This document shows positions 1-7,094 of a stretch of 18,291 nt of DNA, piece by piece. The notes below the pieces were generated by a model. It saw nothing but the letters and a program-made list of their open reading frames with translations, did not search any database and was not told where the DNA came from. The stretch is from an uncultured Prevotella sp. (GTDB taxonomy: Bacteria; Bacteroidota; Bacteroidia; Bacteroidales; Bacteroidaceae): positions 1 to 18,291 of the forward strand of contig CALFGU010000168.1 in assembly GCA_937877685.1 (NCBI GenBank). The letters are read 5' to 3'. Positions within the stretch are counted from its first letter, which is position 1, and each line of letters begins with the position of its first letter. Position numbers and translations under genes: made by a program.

Positions 1-198
1 AGGCTTAATGCTGAAGGTGAGCTTCTTGGAGCCTGAATAGTTACCCTTAAAGGTTACGGTTACCGTAGCGGTGCCGATAGCCTTGTTCTTAGTGTATTTA
101 ACCGTATAGTCCTTATCCTTTACAAGAGTGTTTGATCGCGACTTAGACTGACCATAGGCCGATACGCTCGGAGCAAGCATAGCTAACGCCGCAAGCAT
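1..198 (-). CDS. 5' fragment of a secreted Ig-like repeat protein
   Basis: Reading leftward from an ATG at 198, the frame is open to the window edge (66 codons, no stop). It opens with a hydrophobic stretch ending in a possible signal-peptidase site (PSVSA). It continues with a segment containing DYTVKYTKNK and GTATVTVTFKGNYSG, which resembles the small beta-sandwich repeats of cell-surface proteins. The signal peptide has no positively charged N-terminal region, and an in-frame TGA lies just upstream of the ATG, so the true N-terminus is probably missing. The fragment abuts an RNase Z 3' end on the other strand with no intergenic space, which suggests a junction artefact. Such repeats are common in Gram-positive surface proteins but also occur in Bacteroidetes. 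Confidence 0.35.
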   Translation of the reverse strand, partial: MLAALAMLAPSVSAYGQSKSRSNTLVKDKDYTVKYTKNKAIGTATVTVTFKGNYSGSKKLTFSIKP

Positions 199-355
199 CG
201 CACAGGCAGCTCAAGTGCGCCAGTTGCTGATTGGTCACTTCTCAGCGCGCTACACGGATGAGCGACTCTTGCTGGATGAAGCAAGGCAGGTGTTTGAGCC
301 TACCACACTGGCTAAAGAATTACTGAAAATTGCCATTTCTCCGCGCACTCAATAG
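182..355 (+). CDS. rnz: Ribonuclease Z, C-terminal fragment
   Basis: RNase Z is a metallo-beta-lactamase-fold endonuclease that cuts the 3' trailer from tRNA precursors. Only about the last 50 codons are present, ending at TAG 353-355. Visible are the conserved QLLIGHFSARY segment (the last metal-ligand His with the F/SxRY signature) and the following LLLDEARQVF helix that closes the family's C-terminus. The residues just upstream (IAQAAQV) still look like RNase Z. Upstream of about 195 the similarity ends and the DNA reads instead as the opposite-strand secreted protein, so this is a 5'-truncated gene or one side of a chimeric contig join. The left boundary given is approximate. Confidence 0.65.
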   Translation, partial: ANAASIAQAAQVRQLLIGHFSARYTDERLLLDEARQVFEPTTLAKELLKIAISPRTQ

Positions 356-416
356 GTAAATGGTGGTTAATACGGTAGAATTTTATACTATTTTGTAAAA
401 AAAATAGGACAACCAC

Positions 417-446
417 TTTGCATATTCAAAAAATGTTGTAATTTTG
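417..446 (+). promoter_or_regulatory. Bacteroidetes-type promoter of the tRNA-Ser gene
   Basis: A TTTG (-33 element) at 417-420 is followed after 18 nt by TAATTTTG at 439-446, a match to the TAnnTTTG -7 element of the Bacteroidetes primary sigma factor. Transcription would start near 453-455, about 20 nt before the mature tRNA 5' end. Confidence 0.6.
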
Positions 447-474
447 CACTGCATTTGAGAAATAAATGCGGAAA

Positions 475-561
475 GGAAGTTTGGGTGAGTGGCTGAAACC
501 ACCAGTTTGCTAAACTGACGTACGGGCAACCGTACCGGGGGTTCGAATCCCCCAGCTTCCG
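475..561 (+). tRNA. tRNA-Ser (anticodon GCU)
   Basis: This is an 87-nt class II tRNA. The acceptor stem is GGAAGTT (475-481) with AGCTTCC (554-560), and the discriminator is G561. The anticodon GCT lies at 509-511 in a 7-nt loop and reads AGC/AGU serine codons. The long variable arm typical of serine tRNAs is CGTACGG paired with CCGTACC around a GCAA loop. The T arm is GGGGG-TTCGAAT-CCCCC. The terminal CCA is not fully encoded (GCA follows the discriminator position), so CCA addition is needed. A dedicated promoter upstream and a terminator immediately downstream make it a single-gene unit. Confidence 0.95.
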
Positions 562-571
562 CAAAATGCAG

Positions 572-608
572 AAAAAGCAGATAATACGAAAGATTATCTG
601 CTTTTTTT
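572..608 (+). terminator. Rho-independent terminator of tRNA-Ser
   Basis: A perfect stem GCAGATAAT (577-585) pairs with ATTATCTGC (593-601) around a 7-nt loop and is followed by seven T residues (602-608). It lies 15 nt after the tRNA 3' end. Confidence 0.85.
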
Positions 609-637
609 ATTTGTTGAAAAATAAAACATATCTTGGC

Positions 638-667
638 AAGGGGGCGGTAATATCGCCCCCTTTTTTT
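638..667 (+). terminator. Second, GC-rich terminator
   Basis: GGGGGCG (640-646) pairs with CGCCCCC (654-660) around a 7-nt loop, followed by seven T residues (661-667). It backs up the tRNA terminator 30 nt upstream. With no gene between them, the doubled arrangement suggests strong insulation of the tRNA unit, or that the second hairpin once ended another transcript. Confidence 0.75.
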
Positions 668-822
668 ACATATTAAGCAGAAAACCTCTTCACTTTCTCT
701 GCGATTCTATGATTTTGCATTAGCATCTCATAAATAATTCAAACAAGTTCCCTCTTATTTTCAACAATCTCCGTAAAAATAAAAGCTGACTCCTTGATGT
801 GTGAGTACAACTCTTTAGTATC
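668..822. other. Gene-free spacer
   Basis: This AT-rich spacer lies between the terminator at 667 and the stop codon of the minus-strand small protein at 823. No convincing coding frame, RNA or strong hairpin was seen. A weak minus-strand element (ACTC/GAGT arms followed by a T-rich run near 780) could end the acetyltransferase transcript, but the stem is only 4 bp. Confidence 0.4.
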
Positions 823-1029
823 CTATTTTTGCCTTCTCAATTGCAATGTAATGTCAAGATAGGAGCGGGTGCCATTGATGTAGTCTGCGTAGAGTAACTC
901 TGCATCTTTCCCCTTCAAGAAGTGACATTTGCCACAGAGTTCGCAATTGTTCATGCAATTCCATTGAGAACGGACATAAGCAATTCGTTCCTCACAAGTG
1001 GAGGAGTCTATGGGTGGTGGCGTGTTCAT
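823..1029 (-). CDS. Small CxxxCxxCxxC protein, function unknown
   Basis: This is a 68-aa protein. The longer in-frame ORF reaching 1140 is not used, because its first part is only the shadow of the upstream gene. The start chosen is the ATG at 1029, whose ATGA overlaps the TGA stop of the acetyltransferase gene; such an overlap is typical of translational coupling. A five-cysteine N-terminal half (C12, C25, C29, C32, C35; CMNNCELCGKC) is followed by a conserved-looking segment with KDAELLYADYI and RSYLDITLQLRR. The cysteine spacing could bind zinc or an iron-sulfur cluster. I think similar small proteins occur in other Bacteroidales but cannot name a family. It is probably soluble, with no signal peptide or membrane segment. 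Confidence 0.7.
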   Translation of the reverse strand: MNTPPPIDSSTCEERIAYVRSQWNCMNNCELCGKCHFLKGKDAELLYADYINGTRSYLDITLQLRRQK

Positions 1030-1646
1030 CGGAGATTTAGGATTTCTTGTTGAAGCGATTCTAAGAAACTTGCAGCATGCCCGCCATCCATTTGGACGTG
1101 ATGGAATTGGAAAGATAAAGGAAGGGTTGTAGTCCACCAACCTTTGCGATATTTACCCCACATCACCATGGGGTTGCTGAATTTCTCGGTGTATTGATTG
1201 ACAACAGCGTCTAATTCAGTTTGAATCATTGCAGAAGTGCCAACAACGAAGTGGTCGTCAAGAAAAGAACTTTGAGACGTTGTGATAGCTTGGAGAGTAA
1301 GTTCGTCGTACTTAGATAAAAATAAAGGTAAGTCATCAACAAAGGGGACGTCGCATGAACAGATTCCTCCCTTGTTGTTGGTGACAATTACGTTTATCGC
1401 TATACGATCAAAGCTGAAAAGTTTCCCATTTTCAGGTAGTAGGTAAAATTCCTTCTTCTGACTAGCTGCCTTTGCGATGCACCAACAGAGGAGAGCGTTA
1501 AACTTCACCCTCTTTCGTTTGGCGACTTTTCTGAGAGGATTCACGTTAAACGTCTTCGTCAGTGTAACCATTGGCATCGGTGATGACATCCATAGTTCAA
1601 ACGCCTCTGCACGAGGAGTGTTTTTAGGATTAACTTCAATTTTCAT
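1026..1646 (-). CDS. CatA-like (chloramphenicol acetyltransferase family) O-acetyltransferase
   Basis: This 206-aa protein matches the CAT fold family, trimeric enzymes that transfer acetyl from acetyl-CoA to a hydroxyl. The catalytic signature HHxxxDG is intact (H182, H183, D187, G188), preceded by MWGKY and LPLSFQFHH, and the C-terminal LESLQQEI helix fits. By spacing to GKY, the position of the transition-state serine of true chloramphenicol acetyltransferases is occupied by Gln (TELDA region), and the PWxSF segment is absent. This argues against drug resistance and for another acceptor. The start at 1646 (MKIEVNP) is preferred over the ATG at 1664, which abuts the U-tract of the preceding terminator. 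Expression probably comes from read-through of that terminator or an unseen promoter. It is coupled to the following small gene by ATGA. Confidence 0.75.
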   Translation of the reverse strand: MKIEVNPKNTPRAEAFELWMSSPMPMVTLTKTFNVNPLRKVAKRKRVKFNALLCWCIAKAASQKKEFYLLPENGKLFSFDRIAINVIVTNNKGGICSCDVPFVDDLPLFLSKYDELTLQAITTSQSSFLDDHFVVGTSAMIQTELDAVVNQYTEKFSNPMVMWGKYRKGWWTTTLPLSFQFHHVQMDGGHAASFLESLQQEILNLR

Positions 1647-1661
1647 CGATAAAGCTTTATG

Positions 1662-1699
1662 CATAAAAAAGTAGGGAGATTTTGGTTCTCCCTACTTTA
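1662..1699 (-). terminator. Terminator of the glycogen operon
   Basis: A perfect 9-bp stem (1671-1679 with 1687-1695; GTAGGGAGA/TCTCCCTAC) with a 7-nt loop is followed on the minus strand by six U residues (complement of 1665-1670). It lies 23 nt after the amylase stop. The acetyltransferase gene begins 16-25 nt past the U-tract, so read-through here would set its expression. Confidence 0.85.
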
Positions 1700-1721
1700 T
1701 ATAAATGATTGAATCGCTTGA

Positions 1722-3170
1722 TTACTTCTTTGCTGTAGCCTTCTTAGCAGGTGCCTTCTTAGCAGGTGCTTCCTTCTTTTCAGCAGTAGTCTTCTTGGGG
1801 GCACACTTCTTAGGAGCAGTCTTCTTAGCAGGAGCTGCGGGAACTTCAGTTTTAGGTTCTTCAAGAGCTTCTACACCACCAAGTTTAGCCACAACCTGCT
1901 TCAACTTTTTGATTTCCTTTTCCTTAACAGCTAACTCTTCATCTTGGTTCTTGATGGTTGTGAGGAGCGAGTTAAGTTCTTCGTTTTCCATACCACCATA
2001 AATGTTGTTCACGCGAGTTACAAAGTCACCAATAATGTTCATGTAGTTTGTGAAGGCATCATAGGGAGAGTCGTAGATACCGCGGTAAGCGCCGTAAGAG
2101 TTGGGCTTTGTTGAGATGAAGCGGAAGTTGTTAGATGCCTGGAGGTAGTCCCAGTCTTGCTTGAGGCGACGGTCGTTGCAGATGCGTACGCGTTCTGCAA
2201 CACTGTAGAGCTTGTTAAATGCTTCCTGTTGCATTACATTACCCAACCATGGTGAGAGGTCGCGTTCTTCGTCTACCCAAGATGTGGGGTAGGGCACGTC
2301 GATTGTACCTACAGACTTAATCTTTGAGCAGATTTCTGAGGGAGTTGAGAAGGTAATGCCACGTTCCTTAAGCTGAGCGGGGAGTGCCTTCATAAACTCG
2401 AGGATGTTTGAAGAGAGGGGCTGGAAGATACCGAGTGCGCAAAGTTCCATGAAGAGGTTGATAACCTGACTTTCTTCGGGGAGGTTAGCAATCCACTGTG
2501 CATAATTGTCTGCAAAGAGGGGATATTCGCTCCATGAAGAGTCGTTGAAGCGGTAAGAGATATCTTCTGAAAGACTGTGGTCGCGGAGGAGGAGCTTGAG
2601 GTTCGGATTGCGGTTGCATCCGTAAACGAAGTGGGGACTCTTCCATCCAAGCACTTGCTTTGCACCTTCTGCGAGCATGCCCTTGAAGCCCATGTCGGCA
2701 ACGAGTTCACCAATTTCATCTGAATAGATGAGGGCAGAGTTGCGGAATACCTTGGGAGTCTGTCCGAAGAGTGCCTTAATCTTCTTGCACACGCGGTCAA
2801 CTTCTTCCTTGAAGCATTCGGGATCCTTGATAGATGAGAAACCGTGAGAATAAGGTTCTGCGAGGAATTCTACGCAACCCTTATTGTTGAGTTCCTGAAG
2901 GAGTTCGATGACCTGAGGTGCATATGTTTCAAGCATTTCAATAGCGCAACCTGAGAGCGAGAAAGCGCATTTGAAGTAATCGCCGTACATGTCGGCCATT
3001 TCAAGAAGCGCCTTAAGAGCGGGTTCGTAAGAACGTTCTGCTGTTTCAGTTATTGAACGCTCATTTTCATAGTCATCGTAATAATAGTGGTCCGTACCGA
3101 TATCAAAGAAGCGGTAGCGCTTTAGGTGGATATTTTGGTGAATTTCAAAATATAAGCAAACTGTTTTCAT
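1722..3170 (-). CDS. Glycoside hydrolase family 57 alpha-amylase/glucanotransferase-like enzyme
   Basis: This 482-aa cytosolic enzyme has the GH57 (beta/alpha)7-barrel type and is expected to act on alpha-1,4-glucan (glycogen). Motif 1 is CLYFEIHQ (5-12). The presumed nucleophile is Glu105 in FLAEPYSHG. A further conserved segment is FRNSALIYSDEIG (142-154). A motif near INLFMELCALG (237-247) occupies the place where many GH57 members have DYETFG. A short coiled coil lies around 400-430. The last ~39 residues are a Lys/Ala/Pro-rich tail (repeated PAKK, APKK) like a histone H1 tail, possibly binding nucleic acid or anionic polymer. The start at 3170 is preferred over 3206 because the family begins MKTVCLYFEIHQ. 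The gene follows glycogen synthase by 38 nt and ends at a strong terminator. Confidence 0.88.
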   Translation of the reverse strand: MKTVCLYFEIHQNIHLKRYRFFDIGTDHYYYDDYENERSITETAERSYEPALKALLEMADMYGDYFKCAFSLSGCAIEMLETYAPQVIELLQELNNKGCVEFLAEPYSHGFSSIKDPECFKEEVDRVCKKIKALFGQTPKVFRNSALIYSDEIGELVADMGFKGMLAEGAKQVLGWKSPHFVYGCNRNPNLKLLLRDHSLSEDISYRFNDSSWSEYPLFADNYAQWIANLPEESQVINLFMELCALGIFQPLSSNILEFMKALPAQLKERGITFSTPSEICSKIKSVGTIDVPYPTSWVDEERDLSPWLGNVMQQEAFNKLYSVAERVRICNDRRLKQDWDYLQASNNFRFISTKPNSYGAYRGIYDSPYDAFTNYMNIIGDFVTRVNNIYGGMENEELNSLLTTIKNQDEELAVKEKEIKKLKQVVAKLGGVEALEEPKTEVPAAPAKKTAPKKCAPKKTTAEKKEAPAKKAPAKKATAKK

Positions 3171-3208
3171 AGTTGTGGATAGTATTTTTTTAATATTTAG
3201 AACCAACC

Positions 3209-4495
3209 TTAGTGTTTGTTAAAGCGTTCGATTGTTTCATCGTAGCATTTGCGAATTCTCAAACCAACCTTTTCCCAAGTGATTTCATCAACTTCCTTGA
3301 TGCCCTCAACCTTGAGGTATTCGTAGAGACCTTCGTTCGTACAGATTGAATACATGGCGTCTGCCATAGCGTGAATGTCCCAATAGTCGGTCTTGATACA
3401 CTTATCGAGAATTTCTGCACATCCACTTTGTTTACTGATAATCGAGGGTACACCACACTGCATTGCTTCAAGCGGAGAGATACCGAAGGGTTCAGAAACT
3501 GAAGGCATTACGTAAACGTCGCTATCACGGAATGTTTCATACACTTGCTTGCCCTTCATGAATCCTGGGAAGTGGAACTTATCAGCAATACCGCGCTGAG
3601 CTGCAAGTTCAATCATTTCTTCAAGCATGTCACCAGAACCTGCAAAGCAGAAACGGATGTTGTGTGTGCGCTGAAGTACGAGTGCTGCTGCTTCGACGAA
3701 GTATTCAGGACCCTTCTGCATGGTGATACGTCCGAGGAAAGTAACCACCTTTTCATTGTTGTCCTTCTTGGTGCGACCCTTCTTGATGATTTCCTGAATT
3801 TCGGGTTCCAATGGATAAACGGCATTGTGCATCGTTACACACTTTGCTGGGTCTTGATGGTAATGCTTGATGACCGTTTGGCGCGTGAGTTCAGATACAC
3901 ACATGATGCAGTCTGCATTGTCCATACCGTCCTTTTCGATGCTATACACCGTTGGGTTTACATTACCTCTTGAACGGTCAAAGTCTGTAGCGTGAACGTG
4001 GATAACAAGGGGCTTCCCAGAAATGTTCTTTGCATGAATACCTGCGGGGTAAGTCAACCAGTCGTGAGCATGAATAATGTCATACTGCTGTTGACGTGCA
4101 ATAACACCTGCTACAATTGAGTAGTTGTTAATTTCTTCATGAAGATTGTCGGGATATCTACCTGAGAAATTGATACAACCTAAGTCATCTGTATAGCGAT
4201 AACTAAAGTCTGCATAGATATGGTCGCGGAGGTCGAAGTAAGTTTGAGGATCACACTTATGACCGATGCGTTCTTTTACATATTCCCAACTCACGTCCTT
4301 CCAAACTACGGGAGTTTCATTCATACCAATGATATTCATGAAACTCTTGTCTTCATCACCCCAAGGTTTGGGCAGACAGAAGGTAATTTCCATGTCGGAC
4401 TGAAGGGATAATCCCTTGGTCAAACCATAACTGGCTGTACCAAGACCACCTAAGATGTGAGGAGGAAATTCCCAACCGAACATTAATACTTTCAT
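3209..4495 (-). CDS. Glycogen synthase-type glycosyltransferase (GT-B fold)
   Basis: This 428-aa glycosyltransferase probably elongates glycogen from a nucleotide-glucose donor. The N-terminal Rossmann domain carries WEFPPHILGGLGTASYG (8-24), equivalent to the KxGGL donor/acceptor loop of glycogen synthases. HAHDW (142-146) is typical of the family. The C-terminal domain has FLGRITMQKGP (253-263), with the phosphate-binding Arg and Lys, and the E-x7-E motif EPFGISPLE (335-343). The length fits the short GT4/GT5 synthases of Bacteroidetes rather than ~480-aa GlgA. It lies between debranching enzyme (126-nt gap with a hairpin) and GH57 amylase (38-nt gap), consistent with one transcript. I leave the symbol blank because glgA usually means the classical GT5 enzyme. 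Confidence 0.88.
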   Translation of the reverse strand: MKVLMFGWEFPPHILGGLGTASYGLTKGLSLQSDMEITFCLPKPWGDEDKSFMNIIGMNETPVVWKDVSWEYVKERIGHKCDPQTYFDLRDHIYADFSYRYTDDLGCINFSGRYPDNLHEEINNYSIVAGVIARQQQYDIIHAHDWLTYPAGIHAKNISGKPLVIHVHATDFDRSRGNVNPTVYSIEKDGMDNADCIMCVSELTRQTVIKHYHQDPAKCVTMHNAVYPLEPEIQEIIKKGRTKKDNNEKVVTFLGRITMQKGPEYFVEAAALVLQRTHNIRFCFAGSGDMLEEMIELAAQRGIADKFHFPGFMKGKQVYETFRDSDVYVMPSVSEPFGISPLEAMQCGVPSIISKQSGCAEILDKCIKTDYWDIHAMADAMYSICTNEGLYEYLKVEGIKEVDEITWEKVGLRIRKCYDETIERFNKH

Positions 4496-4511
4496 GGTTT
4501 CTTATGTTTAA

Positions 4512-4544
4512 CCTCTGCAACCTGCAACGAGCAAGTTGCAGAGG
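4512..4544 (-). promoter_or_regulatory. Inverted repeat just upstream of the glycogen synthase start
   Basis: A perfect 10-bp inverted repeat, CCTCTGCAAC (4512-4521) and GTTGCAGAGG (4535-4544), encloses a 13-nt loop that itself repeats CTGCAAC. On the transcript the hairpin ends 16 nt before the AUG at 4495. There is no U-tract, so it is not a simple terminator. A stabilising/processing stem-loop or a translational control element is more likely (inference). Confidence 0.55.
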
Positions 4545-4621
4545 TGTGTTTATAATCTATTATAATAAATGTGTGATAAACGTCACTTTTGAATTTTGAT
4601 GGATGATAGCGACGCTCTGTT

Positions 4622-6574
4622 TTACTCGCGTGTGTATTTGTCAAGAATGTTGATAGCACGTAAAAGTCCGCTCACATTCATTGCAAATGAAATAGCACCA
4701 CGTCCGGAGAATCTGGGATTACCATCAAAGAGTTCGGGAATTGTACCTACGCAGTGATAGAAGAGTTCTTCTTCGAAACCAATCAATTGACGTTCGATAA
4801 AGTTTACACCACTCATCTTATATATACGCAAGTATGCTTCAAGGTAGAATCCAGTAATCCAAGGCCATGCTGTACCGTTATGGTAAGCGAAGTCGCGCTG
4901 TGTCTGTTGACCTACATAGAGAGGATTGTAACCACCACTCTTTGGTGAGAGTGAGCGTACACCCTTTGGAGTTACCAATTCACGAGTGCAAATGTCAAGT
5001 ACGCGTTTGCGTTCCTTAATGTCAAGCGGTGAGAAGTCAAGGGCGATTGCAAAGATTTGGTTCGGGCGAACGCTCCAATCCTGCATTTGACCATCTACAT
5101 AGTCGAGAAGGTAACCATGCTCGTTGAGGAATACATTCTTGAAAGATTGTTGCAACTTCTGAGCCAATTCTTCACACTCTGCAGCGTAGATTTCGTTTTC
5201 TGGTCCAGGAGTTTCGCTCAACATCTGCTGGTAGAACTTAATGGCGTTGTACCACAAAGCATTGAACTCAACAATGTAACCCGAACGAGGCGTAATGGGA
5301 CGACCATTGTAAGTAGAGTTCATCCAAGTCACCGCCTTATCGCGTCCGTTGCTATAGAGCAATCCATTGTCGTGGAGGAAGAGGTTTGAATGACCGCCAT
5401 TCATCAAGTACTTCACAAGATCCTTGAGCAATGCGCCATACTTTTCATAACACTTTGGACGACCTACATATTTACCATACTGCTGAATACACCAGATAGC
5501 CCAAAGCACAGTGTCGGGTTGTTCCATTTCATGGATGTCAACACTGATGGGTTCATTATTGATAAGGTTGCGAAGCGCCTTTTCTGCGGTACTCATGTAA
5601 GTCTCGAACGCTTCGATTTCGCCAATTGAAAGTGTTAATCCAGGAAGCGAGATAAAGAGGTCGCGTGCACGACTCTTGAACCAAGGATAACCTGCAAGGA
5701 TGTATTCTTCACCTTCTTTCTGTACGCGGAATTGATGTGCTGCATGTACGAGGCAGTGATAGAGACTATCGTGGGGAGCTGCCTTTGCCATTTCTTCCTC
5801 CATGAGAGGTTTCAAGAGGGCAGGTTCTTTTTCACGAAGTGAAGCAGTGAAGATAATGCTCTGTCCCTTTGTGATGGGCATTTCCAAATAACCAGGCACG
5901 AGGAGGTCCTCAGAAGAATAGTAACCGCGTTCGCGTTCCTTTGGATAATCTAAACCCTTATACCAATTAGGATCGTGGTGGTAGGTGCAAGGTGTATCCG
6001 TCTGCATGAACAATTCGGGATAACCTTCATAGAGGCACATCTTCAAACCATTCTCAATAGGTTGGTAAGCTGTGTTTGCCTTACCGTTTTCTTGAGTCCA
6101 ATGACGCACGCTTCTGAATGCCAAATAAGGTTTCAGGCGGAGTGTCGTAGCAGAGTGAGCTTCAAGCAATGTGTAACGGATGTACAAACGGAAGTGGTCA
6201 GAGCGGAAGCAAATTTCCTTCTTTAACAATACGCCACCGATGCGGTATGTCCAAGTAGGCACCTTGTCCCATTCAAAACTTACGATGTACTTGTGTCCCT
6301 TCGGACTATAGTTTTCACCCTGATACTTGTGTAAACCAAGATTAAATTCTGCACCATGCTGAATAACCGTCTCGTCAAGTGAAGAGAGCAATACGTGGTT
6401 TTCATCGTCAATAGCAGGTACGGGACCTACCAAAAGACCATGGTACTTACGAATGTTACACCCTACCAAAGTGGTGGAACAATACGCTCCAGACTGATTC
6501 GTAATCAAGAACTCCTTAAAGAGCGAGTCTTGAAGATTCGTCATCTGCGTTCTGTCAAATTTTAAGTACGCCAT
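4622..6574 (-). CDS. Glycogen debranching enzyme (amylo-alpha-1,6-glucosidase type)
   Basis: This 650-aa cytosolic enzyme is expected to hydrolyse the alpha-1,6 branch points of glycogen. The N-terminal domain (about 20-230) has NQSGAYCSTTLVGCNIRKYHGLL, typical of bacterial GDE N-domains. The C-terminal alpha-helical toroid (about 280-640) has WFKSRARDLFISLPGL, VTWMNSTYNGRPITPRSGY and HNGTAWPW (about 565-572), characteristic of the amylo-1,6-glucosidase/GDE_C family. Length and start (MAYLKFDRTQMTNL) fit the Bacteroidetes members. It is first in the operon, ahead of glycogen synthase and GH57 amylase, so synthesis and breakdown enzymes are co-transcribed. No branching enzyme, ADP-glucose pyrophosphorylase or phosphorylase gene is in the window. 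Confidence 0.9.
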   Translation of the reverse strand: MAYLKFDRTQMTNLQDSLFKEFLITNQSGAYCSTTLVGCNIRKYHGLLVGPVPAIDDENHVLLSSLDETVIQHGAEFNLGLHKYQGENYSPKGHKYIVSFEWDKVPTWTYRIGGVLLKKEICFRSDHFRLYIRYTLLEAHSATTLRLKPYLAFRSVRHWTQENGKANTAYQPIENGLKMCLYEGYPELFMQTDTPCTYHHDPNWYKGLDYPKERERGYYSSEDLLVPGYLEMPITKGQSIIFTASLREKEPALLKPLMEEEMAKAAPHDSLYHCLVHAAHQFRVQKEGEEYILAGYPWFKSRARDLFISLPGLTLSIGEIEAFETYMSTAEKALRNLINNEPISVDIHEMEQPDTVLWAIWCIQQYGKYVGRPKCYEKYGALLKDLVKYLMNGGHSNLFLHDNGLLYSNGRDKAVTWMNSTYNGRPITPRSGYIVEFNALWYNAIKFYQQMLSETPGPENEIYAAECEELAQKLQQSFKNVFLNEHGYLLDYVDGQMQDWSVRPNQIFAIALDFSPLDIKERKRVLDICTRELVTPKGVRSLSPKSGGYNPLYVGQQTQRDFAYHNGTAWPWITGFYLEAYLRIYKMSGVNFIERQLIGFEEELFYHCVGTIPELFDGNPRFSGRGAISFAMNVSGLLRAINILDKYTRE

Positions 6575-6622
6575 GAATATAGTTTTTTATGGTTTTGATA
6601 ATTGCTGTTTACAATTCACCCC

Positions 6623-6630
6623 CAAAAATA
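6623..6630 (-). promoter_or_regulatory. Candidate -7 element for the glycogen operon
   Basis: On the minus strand this reads TATTTTTG, a TAnnTTTG match, about 50 nt upstream of the debranching-enzyme AUG. The expected -33 position (about 6650-6655) is only T-rich (CTTTTT), not a full TTTG, so the call is moderate. Confidence 0.45.
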
Positions 6631-6971
6631 AATATTATTTGTGTATCTAAAAAGATTTTTTTTAGAAATTTAAACATTTCGGCACAAAACGGGTATTTCC
6701 GGCGCTAATTAGGGCATCGAATCCCCGAATTTGAGTGGTTTTTATTCATTTATTTAACCTTAACGTAAGTAGTCAATACAATAAGAGTTGAAGGATTTTA
6801 TGGGTTGTTCGTTTAACAATGCGAAGTGTTTCAATTAATTTGCGGGTAATAGTTAATTTAGTTGTACTTTAAAAGGTTTAACATATGGCGCTTCTACTTC
6901 CTAATTCCCCCTTACTTTTCAAAAATATTTGTGTGAAATTTGTAATGTAAAGTAAACATTTTTGAAATATT

Positions 6972-7003
6972 CTTGGTTACATCAAAAATCCGCATTACAT
7001 TTG
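6972..7003 (+). promoter_or_regulatory. Promoter of the Crp/Fnr-family gene
   Basis: CTTG at 6972-6975 and TACATTTG (TAnnTTTG) at 6996-7003 are separated by 20 nt. Transcription would start near 7010, giving a leader of about 85 nt before the ATG at 7095. Confidence 0.6.
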
Positions 7004-7094
7004 CCGAGATTTATGTTGTAGAGCACAAATCATGAAACAACTAGACAAACTACTTAACTAAATTCTTTCTGTGAAAAACTGATTTTAAGGACTT

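Larger units (their letters stand above)
6575..7094. other. Divergent intergenic region between glycogen operon and Crp/Fnr gene
   Basis: This 520-bp AT-rich region has no credible ORF. It contains a candidate promoter facing the debranching gene (6623-6630) and one facing the regulator (6972-7003). The ~300 bp between them shows no strong hairpin or obvious operator palindrome by eye. The size leaves room for regulatory sites, possibly for the divergently encoded regulator itself (inference). Confidence 0.5.

Noticed and set aside
1030..1140. Longer reading of the small cysteine protein from 1140
   Set aside because: The extra residues are just the acetyltransferase sequence read in another frame; the ATGA overlap at 1029 gives a natural start.
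6973..6986. FNR-like half sites (TTGGT...ATCAA) near the Crp/Fnr promoter
   Set aside because: The spacer is 3 instead of 4 and one arm has a mismatch; too weak to call an operator without comparison to other sites.
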